Position numbers and translations under genes: made by a program. 64,000 bases of DNA from Kluyvera ascorbata_C (lineage in GTDB: Bacteria; Pseudomonadota; Gammaproteobacteria; Enterobacterales; Enterobacteriaceae): assembly GCF_044197065.1 (NCBI RefSeq), contig NZ_JBIQOI010000004.1:124001-188000 (forward strand). The letters run 5' to 3'. Below are positions 36,535 through 45,148 of the stretch, in pieces. The first letter of the stretch is position 1, and the number at the start of each line of letters is the position of its first letter. The notes beneath the pieces are model-generated. The model saw only the letters and a list, made by a program, of their open reading frames with translations. It was not told the origin of the DNA and searched no databases.

Positions 36535-36696
36535 ATGAGTAAGCGAAACAACAAGAAGCAGCACAAGGCCGTCGTCGTTAACGCCCCACAGCCGGTCACC
36601 GCGCCTAAAACGTTTGGTTTTGAAGAGATGCTGAACGAGCTCGAAGCGATCGTTTGTGAAGCAGAGCGTCATCAGGCGGAAGAACAAGCCGCCTGA
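36535..36696 (+). CDS. yhaL: Small protein YhaL
   Basis: A 53-residue protein read directly from the sequence. It starts MSKRNNKKQHK, a strongly basic head, and ends with an acidic tail FGFEEMLNELEAIVCEAER. E. coli YhaL (54 residues) has the same layout, including FGYEEMLSELEAIV. This tail resembles the small exonuclease VII subunit signature (FEeal.eLE.IV), but the protein is too short to claim that. It lies 26 bases after yhaK and before a strong terminator, so the two are probably cotranscribed. Confidence 0.85.
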   Translation: MSKRNNKKQHKAVVVNAPQPVTAPKTFGFEEMLNELEAIVCEAERHQAEEQAA

Positions 36697-36702
36697 GAAG
36701 AT

Positions 36703-36729
36703 GCCCCGGCCAGACACCGGGGCTTTTTT
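36703..36729 (+). terminator. Intrinsic terminator after yhaL
   Basis: GCCCCGG-CCAGACA-CCGGGGC followed by six T. Confidence 0.92.
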
Positions 36730-36731
36730 AT

Positions 36732-36812
36732 TGTAGGCCGGATAAGCAAAGCGCCATCCGGCAACACCTGTACAGATTGCCGGATGGCGGCGTAAACGCC
36801 TTATCCAGCCGA
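36732..36812. repeat. REP/BIME element
   Basis: TGTAGGCCGGATAAGC and GCCGGATGGCGGCGTAAACG units form opposed hairpins between convergent yhaL and cyuA. Confidence 0.9.
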
Positions 36813-36825
36813 CATTCCCTATTTT

Positions 36826-38130
36826 TTAGCCAAGCTTGCTCGCCATAATTTGAATCACCTGTTTGTCCGTCTGCTGCATGGAGTGACAGGCCAGCGAGCA
36901 GAGGTTGCTAATCGACTGCTCGACATCGTTCGCCACAATCCCCTCATTTCCGGTCACCGCCGTTTCATCCAATGCCATCAGCACCGCTTTCCACGCCGAC
37001 GATACGCTGGTCGACACTTTCATCGCGCAGCTGTTGGACGCGCCATCGCAGATAATGCCGCTCACATCGCCAATCATGCTGCTGATAGCCATTGAGATAC
37101 TGCGATAGCTGCCGTCGATGAGCCAGCAGATACCGGCCGCCGCCCCCATCGAGGCCGTGGTGGCCGCGCAGAGCGCCGAGAGCATGGGCAGTTGGTGATG
37201 AATATAGATAGCCGTCAGGTGCGAAAGAATCAGCCCACGGGCCATTTTCTCCTGGGAACAGCCCAGATGTTCCGCGACCACCACCACCGGCATAGTGGCG
37301 GCAATCCCCTGATTACCCGAGCCGGAGTTGCTCATTGCGGGCAGACAAGCGCCCCCCATGCGCGCATCCGAGGCCGCCGAGGTACGAATAATAATGTCGC
37401 TCAGCAGATCTTTTGCCAGCAGCCCGCGCTCACGCTGGCGTTGCAGGGTCGCGCCAATATGCAGACCGTACGGCGCGCGTAGCCCTTCGTGGGAGAGCGC
37501 GCTGTTTAGCAACGCGGCATCAAGAATAAAGCTAATTTTCTCAAAAGGCGCCTGCTCGGCAAACTCAACAACCTGCTCCAGCGTGACGCGCTCAAGCGAG
37601 GCCGTCTGCTCCTCTTCTGCACCCTCGCAATTGCTAGCATCCAGCAGCGTCACGCCATTTTTCACCACGCGAATGACGCGCGTATGGCCACCAGCAATGG
37701 TCACCGTAGCCGACTCGTCGAGGGTATAAACCGTTGCGCTGGCGTACAACACGTCATCGCACGGCTCTTCCATGGTCACCGACACCTTACCGCTGGCCAG
37801 CAGAAGCTTGGCCGCCGTAATATCCTCCACCGACGCGCCCTTCAGGACCTCTAACCCGGCCTGCGCATCGCCGCCCAGCGCACCGAGCGCGGCGGCAATC
37901 GGCAAGCCAACCATCCCGGTACTCGGTACGGTAACGCCCATGCCGTTTTTCATCAGGTTTGGCGATACCTTAGCCTCGATATGGCTGATACGTCCCGCCA
38001 GGTGAGAAGCCGCAATCGCGCTTGCCAGCGCCAGCGATACCGGCTCGGTGCAGCCCATTGCAGGCTTCACATTCTGTTTTACCGCCAGAATCATATCGTC
38101 CCACAGCGGATTCATTGTTACTTCAACCAT
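36826..38130 (-). CDS. cyuA: L-cysteine desulfidase CyuA (YhaM)
   Basis: A 434-residue UPF0597-family protein matching E. coli CyuA/YhaM (436). Conserved cysteines for an iron-sulfur cluster are in AMGCTEPVSLALA and in ICDGASNSCAMKVS, with another in GGACLPAMSNSGSGNQG. It degrades L-cysteine to pyruvate, ammonia and sulfide. The start at 38130 (MVEVTMNPLW) aligns with the E. coli N-terminus; in-frame ATGs at 38142 and 38136 are possible. It lies close behind cyuP on the minus strand, forming the cyuPA operon. Confidence 0.93.
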   Translation of the reverse strand: MVEVTMNPLWDDMILAVKQNVKPAMGCTEPVSLALASAIAASHLAGRISHIEAKVSPNLMKNGMGVTVPSTGMVGLPIAAALGALGGDAQAGLEVLKGASVEDITAAKLLLASGKVSVTMEEPCDDVLYASATVYTLDESATVTIAGGHTRVIRVVKNGVTLLDASNCEGAEEEQTASLERVTLEQVVEFAEQAPFEKISFILDAALLNSALSHEGLRAPYGLHIGATLQRQRERGLLAKDLLSDIIIRTSAASDARMGGACLPAMSNSGSGNQGIAATMPVVVVAEHLGCSQEKMARGLILSHLTAIYIHHQLPMLSALCAATTASMGAAAGICWLIDGSYRSISMAISSMIGDVSGIICDGASNSCAMKVSTSVSSAWKAVLMALDETAVTGNEGIVANDVEQSISNLCSLACHSMQQTDKQVIQIMASKLG

Positions 38131-38149
38131 ATTCATTACCACGCGTAAA

Positions 38150-39475
38150 TCAGGAGAATGCCAGGAATGGAGAGACGCAGAGCAGCAGGCCGGTAATGAT
38201 GATAATCACCAGCGAGACGCCTTTGTATTTATGTAGCGCCGGAACCTTGTAGACCAGCCAGGCCGGAATCAGGCAGCCCACCATGCCGAAAATAGGGCTA
38301 CAGATAGAGGTGAAGCTCAGCACCGGCGCATTGAGCACAATGGCGCTCCAGGCCAGCAGGATGGCGAAGATCATGATCCCGCGCTGCACCAGCTTCTGAT
38401 TGATTTTTTCTTCCGGCATTTTGCGGCGCAGCAGGTTGATAACAATCCCCTGTGTCGCTTCGCGGAAGCCCAGGTAAACCCCAAAGAAGGCGGTCATCAC
38501 GGCAAAGATATTGAGGATCACGCTCACCACGGTGACCCATGCACCTGCGCTGCCGTTAATAAACTGGGCGGCAATCGCCAGCGCCGAGATGTTCTGCTCA
38601 TAGGCTTTCACCGCTTCATCGTGGCCCATCGCCAGCGTAAAGGAAACGGCGTAGAAGAAGACCACCACGAACAGAATACCGAAGGCAATATTCATCGCTC
38701 GCAGCGCTTTGTGGCGCGCCACTTCGCGGGATTTCTCCTTAGAGCGGTAAGAGATGACCATCGGGCTTAAGGTCTGAATAAACAGGATAGAGGTCAGGGT
38801 AAATGGCAGCGTAATAATGGCGTTTTTAACCAGTAACCCCATCGGCGGCAGCGTGCCAGCGTTGTACAGATGCCACATCCCCACCATCGAAACACCCAGC
38901 GCCGCGACCACCAGCAGCTTCGTCAGCACCATAAAGCTGGAGACTTTAAACAGCAGCTTTTCACCGCGCGATGAAATGGCGACCAGCACGCAAATCAGCA
39001 CCAGACCATAGAATGGATTCTCCGAGAGCAGCCCATCGGTGACGCCGAAAGTATGCAGATAAGAGGCGCTGTCGTTGGTAATAGCCGTGGAGTAGACGAA
39101 CATCCAGATAACTAACATGATGAAGTAGAGCGCGCCGAGTAAGATCCCCCAGTTTTTGCCGAGGTAGCCGCTGATAACGCTCGGATAGTCTTTACACTCT
39201 GGTGATTCAGCAAGCGTATTAATAAACAGACGCTGGAACAGGTACATCGCCGGGTAGCCGACGATGGAGGAGAGCAGGAAGACCCACAGCCCCATCAGGC
39301 CAACCTGAACGGGTAAGAACACGATCCCCGCCCCGATAGCCATCCCGATACTCATGATCACCCAGCCGACGTCGGTACTGTCGAATTTTATTGCTTCCTG
39401 CCATTCACTTTCTGACATGCCCGCTCGCGCGGCCGCAGACGACGTCTGTGCGGGTGCAACTGAGATTGTTTCCAT
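38150..39475 (-). CDS. cyuP: L-cysteine transporter CyuP (YhaO)
   Basis: A 441-residue inner membrane carrier of the hydroxy/aromatic amino acid permease (HAAAP) family, relative of TdcC and SdaC, with about 11 hydrophobic helices. The opening DVGWVIMSIGMAIGAGIVFLPVQVGLMG is typical of the family. E. coli YhaO/CyuP imports L-cysteine for CyuA. It precedes cyuA by a short gap. Upstream there is a 547-base gap, where K-12 has the tdc operon. Confidence 0.92.
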   Translation of the reverse strand: METISVAPAQTSSAAARAGMSESEWQEAIKFDSTDVGWVIMSIGMAIGAGIVFLPVQVGLMGLWVFLLSSIVGYPAMYLFQRLFINTLAESPECKDYPSVISGYLGKNWGILLGALYFIMLVIWMFVYSTAITNDSASYLHTFGVTDGLLSENPFYGLVLICVLVAISSRGEKLLFKVSSFMVLTKLLVVAALGVSMVGMWHLYNAGTLPPMGLLVKNAIITLPFTLTSILFIQTLSPMVISYRSKEKSREVARHKALRAMNIAFGILFVVVFFYAVSFTLAMGHDEAVKAYEQNISALAIAAQFINGSAGAWVTVVSVILNIFAVMTAFFGVYLGFREATQGIVINLLRRKMPEEKINQKLVQRGIMIFAILLAWSAIVLNAPVLSFTSICSPIFGMVGCLIPAWLVYKVPALHKYKGVSLVIIIITGLLLCVSPFLAFS

Positions 39476-40023
39476 AACAAATTCTCACTCTTAGTATGTA
39501 GGGGTTTATTGTTTTAATGCAGTTTGATGTTCCACAAAGTACAAATACCACAGGCTTATTCACTGCCTTTTTTAGATTGATAAAATGATATCGCGGGTTA
39601 AGGAGAAAAAACTTGCAACTATTTGCGCAGTAAAGCGCCGAAAATAGAAAATATTCCTATCGTTAGCGCAAAATTAACCAATGTATTTCTCTTTTACTAA
39701 AAAAATAGAGATTTCGGTGGTTTTCATTCTTTAGCGATCAATTATAACTAATTGTTTTTTAATGAATTTTAATAGGGTGTTGATTTATACAACGTTGAAC
39801 GCCTCGAGGATTTTGTGAGATAGCGCAATGCGCTGTGTTAATAAGATGTGAATTTAAAGAAAGGCAAAAAATGATGGCTATCACACCAGCGCCTCGATTT
39901 AGTGAATAACTCCATTGTTTGTATGGATATGGTAAACAATCAGAATATTACGCTACAGCGTGGGACGTGCTTTGCCAGATGCTGAAAAGCAAAAACCCCG
40001 CCGAGGCGGGGTTTTCTTTAAAG
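39476..40023. other. AT-rich gap between cyuP and rnpB (site of the missing tdc operon)
   Basis: No open frame of note is seen. The stretch 39500-39900 is strongly AT-rich and would hold the cyuPA promoter. An inverted repeat ATTGTTT (39914-39920) / AAACAAT (39934-39940) is visible. The right end holds the rnpB terminator. In K-12 the tdcABCDEFG genes and yhaB/yhaC occupy this position. Confidence 0.6.
39991..40017 (-). terminator. Intrinsic terminator of rnpB
   Basis: AAAAACCCCGCC-GA-GGCGGGGTTTT; on the minus strand the stem is followed by a T-run directly after the rnpB 3' end. Confidence 0.9.
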
Positions 40024-40404
<381 letters not shown>

Positions 40405-40436
40405 GGCGCGAAGTATAGAGGGTTTGCGCGTCGATG

Positions 40437-41582
40437 TCACCCTTCGATCCGCATCCCCACCTGAATTGTGGCGGCGATGTTCCGGGAAGTGTGGTAAATA
40501 TTCTCCGCCGCGTCGCGGAAGGCTTCTTCCAGCGAGCCAATGCGGTTCAGCACGCTGAATACCGAATCAATCCCGTACTGATGCACCACGCCCACATCGC
40601 GCGTCAGGCTACCGGCAATGCCGATAACCGGCTTATGGTACTTCTTCGCCACGCTGGCCACGCCGACCGGCACTTTGCCGTGAATGCTCTGGCTGTCGAG
40701 GCGGCCTTCACCGGTCACCACCAGCGTGCAGTCATGAATATGTTCTTCGAGATTCAGCGCCTGGGTCACAATCTCAATGCCGCTACGCAGCTCCGCGCCG
40801 AGGAACGCCATCAGCGCCGCGCCCATCCCACCAGCCGCGCCGGAACCCGGCACCTCTTTGACGTCAATGCGCAGCGATTTCTTAATCGCATCCGCGTAGT
40901 GCGCCAGATTACGGTCCAGTTCGGCGATCATCGCCTCCGTCGCCCCTTTCTGCGGGCCAAAGATACAGGACGCGCCAAAGGGCCCCGTCAGCGGGTTCGT
41001 CACATCGCAGGCCACGCGAATCGCGCAGTCTTTCAGACGCGCATCAAGACCGGAAATATCAATATGGTTGAGGCTCATCAGGCTACCGCCGCCAAAACCG
41101 ATTTCCGTGCCGCTAGCATCACACAGCTTCGCGCCCAGCGCCTGTACCATACCGGCACCACCGTCATTGGTCGCGCTGCCGCCAATGCCGATAATAATGT
41201 TTTTCACCCCGCTCTCCAGCGCCTGGAGGATCAGCTCCCCGGTGCCGTAAGAGGTGGTAATCAGCGGGTTACGCAGCTCCGGTGGAACTAATGCCAGACC
41301 GCTTGCCGCCGCCATTTCAATAAAGGCGGTATTCCCGTCGCCGGAGATCCCCCACTGTGCTTCTACGGCATCGCCAAGCGGGCCGGTGACCGTTGACGTC
41401 ACTGAACGACCCTGCGTTGCCGCAATCATCGCCTCAACCGTTCCTTCTCCACCGTCGGCGACCGGCACTGACACGAATTGCGCTTCCGGAAAGATTTCCC
41501 GAAATCCTTTTTCTATTGCCTGAGCTACCTCGGTGGCAGAAAGGCTTTCTTTATAAGAGTCTGGGGCGATTACGATTTTCAT
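40437..41582 (-). CDS. garK: Glycerate 2-kinase GarK
   Basis: A 381-residue kinase of the GckA/GarK family, the same length as E. coli GarK. The opening MKIVIAPDSYKESLSATEVAQAI and the DGGEGTVEAMIAAT and GIGGSATNDGGAGM motifs are characteristic. It phosphorylates D-glycerate to 2-phosphoglycerate, the last step of galactarate and glucarate use. It ends the garPLRK operon; a REP-like spacer separates it from garR. Confidence 0.95.
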   Translation of the reverse strand: MKIVIAPDSYKESLSATEVAQAIEKGFREIFPEAQFVSVPVADGGEGTVEAMIAATQGRSVTSTVTGPLGDAVEAQWGISGDGNTAFIEMAAASGLALVPPELRNPLITTSYGTGELILQALESGVKNIIIGIGGSATNDGGAGMVQALGAKLCDASGTEIGFGGGSLMSLNHIDISGLDARLKDCAIRVACDVTNPLTGPFGASCIFGPQKGATEAMIAELDRNLAHYADAIKKSLRIDVKEVPGSGAAGGMGAALMAFLGAELRSGIEIVTQALNLEEHIHDCTLVVTGEGRLDSQSIHGKVPVGVASVAKKYHKPVIGIAGSLTRDVGVVHQYGIDSVFSVLNRIGSLEEAFRDAAENIYHTSRNIAATIQVGMRIEG

Positions 41583-41589
41583 ATCTGAG

Positions 41590-41677
41590 CCTATTAGCGC
41601 ACGACGCCGGAGCGCGTTTCACAGTTCCGGCCTACCCTGTAAGCCCGGCACGCAATGCGCCACCGGGCACAACGTCC
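41590..41677. repeat. REP-like palindrome between garR and garK
   Basis: CCGGCCTACCCTGTAAGCCCGGCACGC and CGCCACCGGGC-type inverted segments form a degenerate REP in the only sizeable gap inside the gar operon. It could affect relative expression of garK. Confidence 0.5.
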
Positions 41678-42562
41678 TTAGCGAGTGACTTCCACTTTCG
41701 CCAGTTTTTCGTAATAGCACGCCAGAGCGCTATGGTCGGCGGTTCCAAGACCATCAGCACGCAGCGCCTGCATCATCTCCATCACCGCGGCGGTCAGCGG
41801 CAGCTGCGCGCCCACGCCATGTGAGGTATCCAGCGCATTCGCCAGATCTTTAATGTGCAGGTCGATACGGAAGCCCGGCTTGAAGTTACGATCCATCACC
41901 ATCGGTGCTTTGGCATCCAGCACGGTACTGCCCGCCAGGCCGCCGCGAATCGCCTGATAAACCAGATCCGGGTTAACGCCCGCTTTGGTTGCCAGCGTCA
42001 GCGCTTCAGACATCGCCGCAATGTTCAGCGCGACGATCACCTGGTTTGCCAGCTTGGTCACGTTGCCCGCGCCGATTTCACCGGTATGCACCACGGAGCC
42101 CGCCATCGCTTTCATCAGGTCGTAGTATTTATCGAAGATAGCTTTATCACCGCCGACCATCACCGACAGGGTGCCGTCGATAGCTTTTGGTTCGCCGCCG
42201 CTGACTGGCGCATCGAGCATATCAATGCCCTTCGCCTTCAGCGCGTCGCTGATTTCACGGCTAGCCAGCGGTGCAATCGAGCTCATGTCGATAAGCACGG
42301 TGCCCGGCTTCGCGCCTTCGATAATACCGTTTTCACCTAGCGCGACGTCTTTCACATGCGGAGAGTTTGGCAGCATGGTGATGATCACATCACACTGTTC
42401 AGCAATGGCTTTTGCCGTGGTTGCCGTTTCGGCACCGGCGGCAATCACTTCAGCAATCGTTTCAGGATTACGGTCACAAACCACCAGCGAGTAACCTGCT
42501 TTCAGCAGATTTTTACTCATCGGTTTACCCATGATACCCAGGCCAATAAAACCAACTTTCAT
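41678..42562 (-). CDS. garR: Tartronate semialdehyde reductase GarR
   Basis: A 294-residue beta-hydroxyacid dehydrogenase, nearly identical to E. coli GarR. It opens with the Rossmann motif VGFIGLGIMGKPMSKNL. The substrate-binding segment DAPVSGGEPKAIDGTL lies near residue 118, and the catalytic lysine is in GNVTKLANQ near 171. It reduces tartronate semialdehyde to D-glycerate. The start at 42562 is favoured over an ATG six bases upstream because GAGGA is seven or eight bases before it. Confidence 0.96.
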   Translation of the reverse strand: MKVGFIGLGIMGKPMSKNLLKAGYSLVVCDRNPETIAEVIAAGAETATTAKAIAEQCDVIITMLPNSPHVKDVALGENGIIEGAKPGTVLIDMSSIAPLASREISDALKAKGIDMLDAPVSGGEPKAIDGTLSVMVGGDKAIFDKYYDLMKAMAGSVVHTGEIGAGNVTKLANQVIVALNIAAMSEALTLATKAGVNPDLVYQAIRGGLAGSTVLDAKAPMVMDRNFKPGFRIDLHIKDLANALDTSHGVGAQLPLTAAVMEMMQALRADGLGTADHSALACYYEKLAKVEVTR

Positions 42563-42598
42563 CGTCATTTCCTCAAATATGTGTGTATTCGGTGGTGG

Positions 42599-43369
42599 TT
42601 ACTTCTTGAAGGCGTCAGCCAGCTTCTGCGTACTGGCGCGGAACACGCCGAGATCGCTGCCTACCGCCACAAAGGTTGCGCCCCACTCCAGATAGCGGCG
42701 CGCATCGGCTTCTACCGGCGCCAGGATGCCGCTTGGCTTACCGTGCGCTTTGGCACGGGCGAAAATATGTTGAATCGCCTGCTGCACTTCCGGGTGAGAA
42801 GCGTTGCCCAGATGGCCTAACGCGGCGGCCAGGTCGCTTGGGCCGACGAAGATGCCATCTACGCCTTCAGTGGCGGCAATGGCATCAACGTTGTCGACGC
42901 CCAGCTGGCTTTCTATCTGCACCAGGATGGTGATGTTTTTATTGGACTGCGCGAAGTAATCCGGCACGGTGCCAAACATGTTGCCACGATGAGAAACGGA
43001 CACGCCGCGAATGCCTTCTGGCGGATAGCGGGTCGAAGAGACCGCCTGTGCGGCTTCTTCTTCGGTTTCCACAAACGGAATCAGGAAGTTGTAGAAACCG
43101 ATATCCAGCATGCGCTTGATAATCACCGGCTCGTTGGTTGGGATACGAACCACCGGTGCGCTGGCGCTGCCTTTTAAGGCCATCAGTTGCGGGATGAGCG
43201 TCGTCACGTCGTTCGGCGCATGTTCACCGTCCAGTACCAGCCAGTCGAAACCGGCCAGTCCTAACACTTCAGTGCTGATTGGGCTGGAAAGTGCGGACCA
43301 GCAGCCAATCTGTACCTGTTTTGCCGCCAGCGCAGCTTTGAATTTGTTAGGGAAAATCGCGTTATCCAT
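42599..43369 (-). CDS. garL: 5-keto-4-deoxy-D-glucarate aldolase GarL
   Basis: A 256-residue class II (HpcH/HpaI-type) aldolase matching E. coli GarL. Metal ligands are in VQIES and GPSDLAAALG, and the catalytic-type histidine is in VLDGEHAPND. It cleaves 5-keto-4-deoxyglucarate to pyruvate and tartronate semialdehyde. The start at 43369 (MDNAIFPNK) has AAGG at nine bases; an ATG two codons earlier is too close. It lies between garP and garR. Confidence 0.96.
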   Translation of the reverse strand: MDNAIFPNKFKAALAAKQVQIGCWSALSSPISTEVLGLAGFDWLVLDGEHAPNDVTTLIPQLMALKGSASAPVVRIPTNEPVIIKRMLDIGFYNFLIPFVETEEEAAQAVSSTRYPPEGIRGVSVSHRGNMFGTVPDYFAQSNKNITILVQIESQLGVDNVDAIAATEGVDGIFVGPSDLAAALGHLGNASHPEVQQAIQHIFARAKAHGKPSGILAPVEADARRYLEWGATFVAVGSDLGVFRASTQKLADAFKK

Positions 43370-43395
43370 TTTCATTACCTTAAGTTAGTCGTGGC

Positions 43396-44736
43396 TTACT
43401 TACGCAGTTCCAGACGTTTGATGTCGCCCACCACGAACAGGTAGCAAACCATCATCATCAGGGCGGAGCAGCCTACAAAAATCAGTGCGCCATTAAAGGA
43501 GTGCAGCTCACTCACGATATAGCCAATCACCAGCGGTGTGACGATAGACGCCACGTTACCGAAGACGTTAAACAGCCCGCCGCACAGCCCTACAATCTCT
43601 TTTGGCGCCACGTCGGAGATAACCGGCCAACCGAGTGCACCAAAGCCTTTACCGAAGAATGCCAACGCCATCAGGGTAACGACCAGCGCGGTGTTGTCGG
43701 TGTAGTTACACAGAATAATCGTCGATGCCAACAGCATGCCCAATACGATAGGCAGCTTACGGGCAAAGGTCAGCGTACAGCCACGACGAATCAGGTAGTC
43801 GGAGAACAGCCCACCCAACACGCCACCGGCGAAACCGCACAGCGCAGGAATAGACGCCACCAGCCCTACTTTCAGAATCGACATACCTTTGTCCTGCACC
43901 AGGTAAATCGGGAACCAGGTGAGGAAGAACCACGTAATGGTGTTCAGGAAGTACTGGCCGAAGAAGATCCCTAACATCATACGGCTGCTCAGCAACTGTT
44001 TGATGTACTCCAGCTTCGGACCTTTTGCCGCATCGCTACCCGGCTTTTTATGGTCCATATCGACCACAGCGCCGTTATCCGCAATAAACTTCAGCTCCTC
44101 TTTGGACATGCGCGGATGGTCGGTTGGGTTATGGACGAACTTCACCCACATGCCGGTCAACACGAAGCCAATCACACCCATCACGGTAAAGACGTGCTCC
44201 CAGCCCCAGGCGAAGGTTAACCAGCCCAACAGTGGCGAAAACAGCGCTAAAGAGAAGTACTGCGCGGAGTTAAAGATAGCGGACGCCGTGCCGCGTTCTT
44301 TGGTCGGGAACCAGGCTGCCACGATACGGGCGTTAGCCGGGAAGGAAGGCGCTTCGGAGAAGCCCAGCATAAAGCGCATGAAGAACATTGAGACGCCCGC
44401 CCACGCTAATGGGAAGAAGCCGACAAAGCCCTGCAGGAAAGTAAACAGCGACCAGAAGAACAGACTATAGGTATAGACTTTCTTCGAACCAAATTTATCC
44501 AGTAACCAACCACCGGGGATCTGCATGAGCAAATATGCCCAACCGAACGCAGAGAAGATGTACCCCATTTCGACCGCACTCAGTCCCAGCTCTTTTGCCA
44601 CCGACGTACCGGCGATTGAGAGCGTGGCGCGGTCCGCATAGTTAACGGCCGTAACAATGAAAATAACTAAAAGAATTAAATAACGGGTATGCATTCCTTT
44701 CGTTGATCCAGAAACATCAGCTGTATCATGTATCAT
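43396..44736 (-). CDS. garP: Galactarate/glucarate MFS transporter GarP
   Basis: A 446-residue MFS carrier of the anion:cation symporter family, closely matching E. coli GarP (444). Typical segments are NYADRATLSIAGTSVAKELGL, LLMQIPGGWLLDKFGSKKVY and SEAPSFPANARIVAAWFPTKERG. It imports galactarate and glucarate with protons. The start at 44736 has GAGGAT upstream. It is first in garPLRK and divergent from garD across a 412-base control region. Confidence 0.96.
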   Translation of the reverse strand: MIHDTADVSGSTKGMHTRYLILLVIFIVTAVNYADRATLSIAGTSVAKELGLSAVEMGYIFSAFGWAYLLMQIPGGWLLDKFGSKKVYTYSLFFWSLFTFLQGFVGFFPLAWAGVSMFFMRFMLGFSEAPSFPANARIVAAWFPTKERGTASAIFNSAQYFSLALFSPLLGWLTFAWGWEHVFTVMGVIGFVLTGMWVKFVHNPTDHPRMSKEELKFIADNGAVVDMDHKKPGSDAAKGPKLEYIKQLLSSRMMLGIFFGQYFLNTITWFFLTWFPIYLVQDKGMSILKVGLVASIPALCGFAGGVLGGLFSDYLIRRGCTLTFARKLPIVLGMLLASTIILCNYTDNTALVVTLMALAFFGKGFGALGWPVISDVAPKEIVGLCGGLFNVFGNVASIVTPLVIGYIVSELHSFNGALIFVGCSALMMMVCYLFVVGDIKRLELRK

Positions 44737-44886
44737 TTTATTATCCTCGGGCACAGAGAACCTTAATTATTTTTTTATTATTAAGGTCTATTTCGCTGAT
44801 TATTTATTGATAACTGGCAATCTTTATAAATCGATAAGACACCATGAAATCGTGATTCAGTATAATCAGGAAACGATAGCCATACA

Positions 44887-44902
44887 TTGTGCAAAGACAC
44901 AA
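44887..44902. promoter_or_regulatory. Candidate CdaR operator between garP and garD
   Basis: TTGTG-CAAAGA-CACAA is a perfect five-base inverted repeat. A related half-site TGCACAAT is at about 44958. The spacing is two bases too short for CRP, so a different dimer is expected. CdaR (SdaR) controls both gar operons in E. coli and is the best guess. Confidence 0.3.
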
Positions 44903-45008
44903 TTAAAGCACCTTACAAAATCTTTTAGTTATACATATGCACATAACACTGGGCGCTGATGCACAATTTCAATTTTTGATACCCTTGCGCCACAAGGCAT
45001 GACGATAA

Positions 45009-45028
45009 TAAGTGATCTTTATCACATT
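45009..45028. promoter_or_regulatory. CRP site upstream of garD
   Basis: AGTGA-TCTTTA-TCACA at 45011-45026 matches the CRP consensus at nine of ten core positions, about 125 bases before garD. Remaining bases of this gap are AT-rich with no gene. Confidence 0.6.
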
Positions 45029-45148
45029 TTTAGATTCCAACACCTGACATGCTTTATTCCATAATCAAAGTGTTCTTATTTTCCACATTGAAAAACCTGA
45101 CACTTATAACATTTATTATTTTACCCACTGGCTGGAGAATGCTGGACA

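Noticed and set aside
39914..39940. Inverted repeat ATTGTTT-N13-AAACAAT as an attachment or recombination scar of the tdc region
   Set aside because: Seven-base arms with an AT-rich context are expected by chance, and no integrase or direct repeats are nearby.
44887..44902. TTGTG-N6-CACAA as a CRP site
   Set aside because: The half-site spacing is two bases short of the CRP consensus; a real CRP site is seen at 45011.
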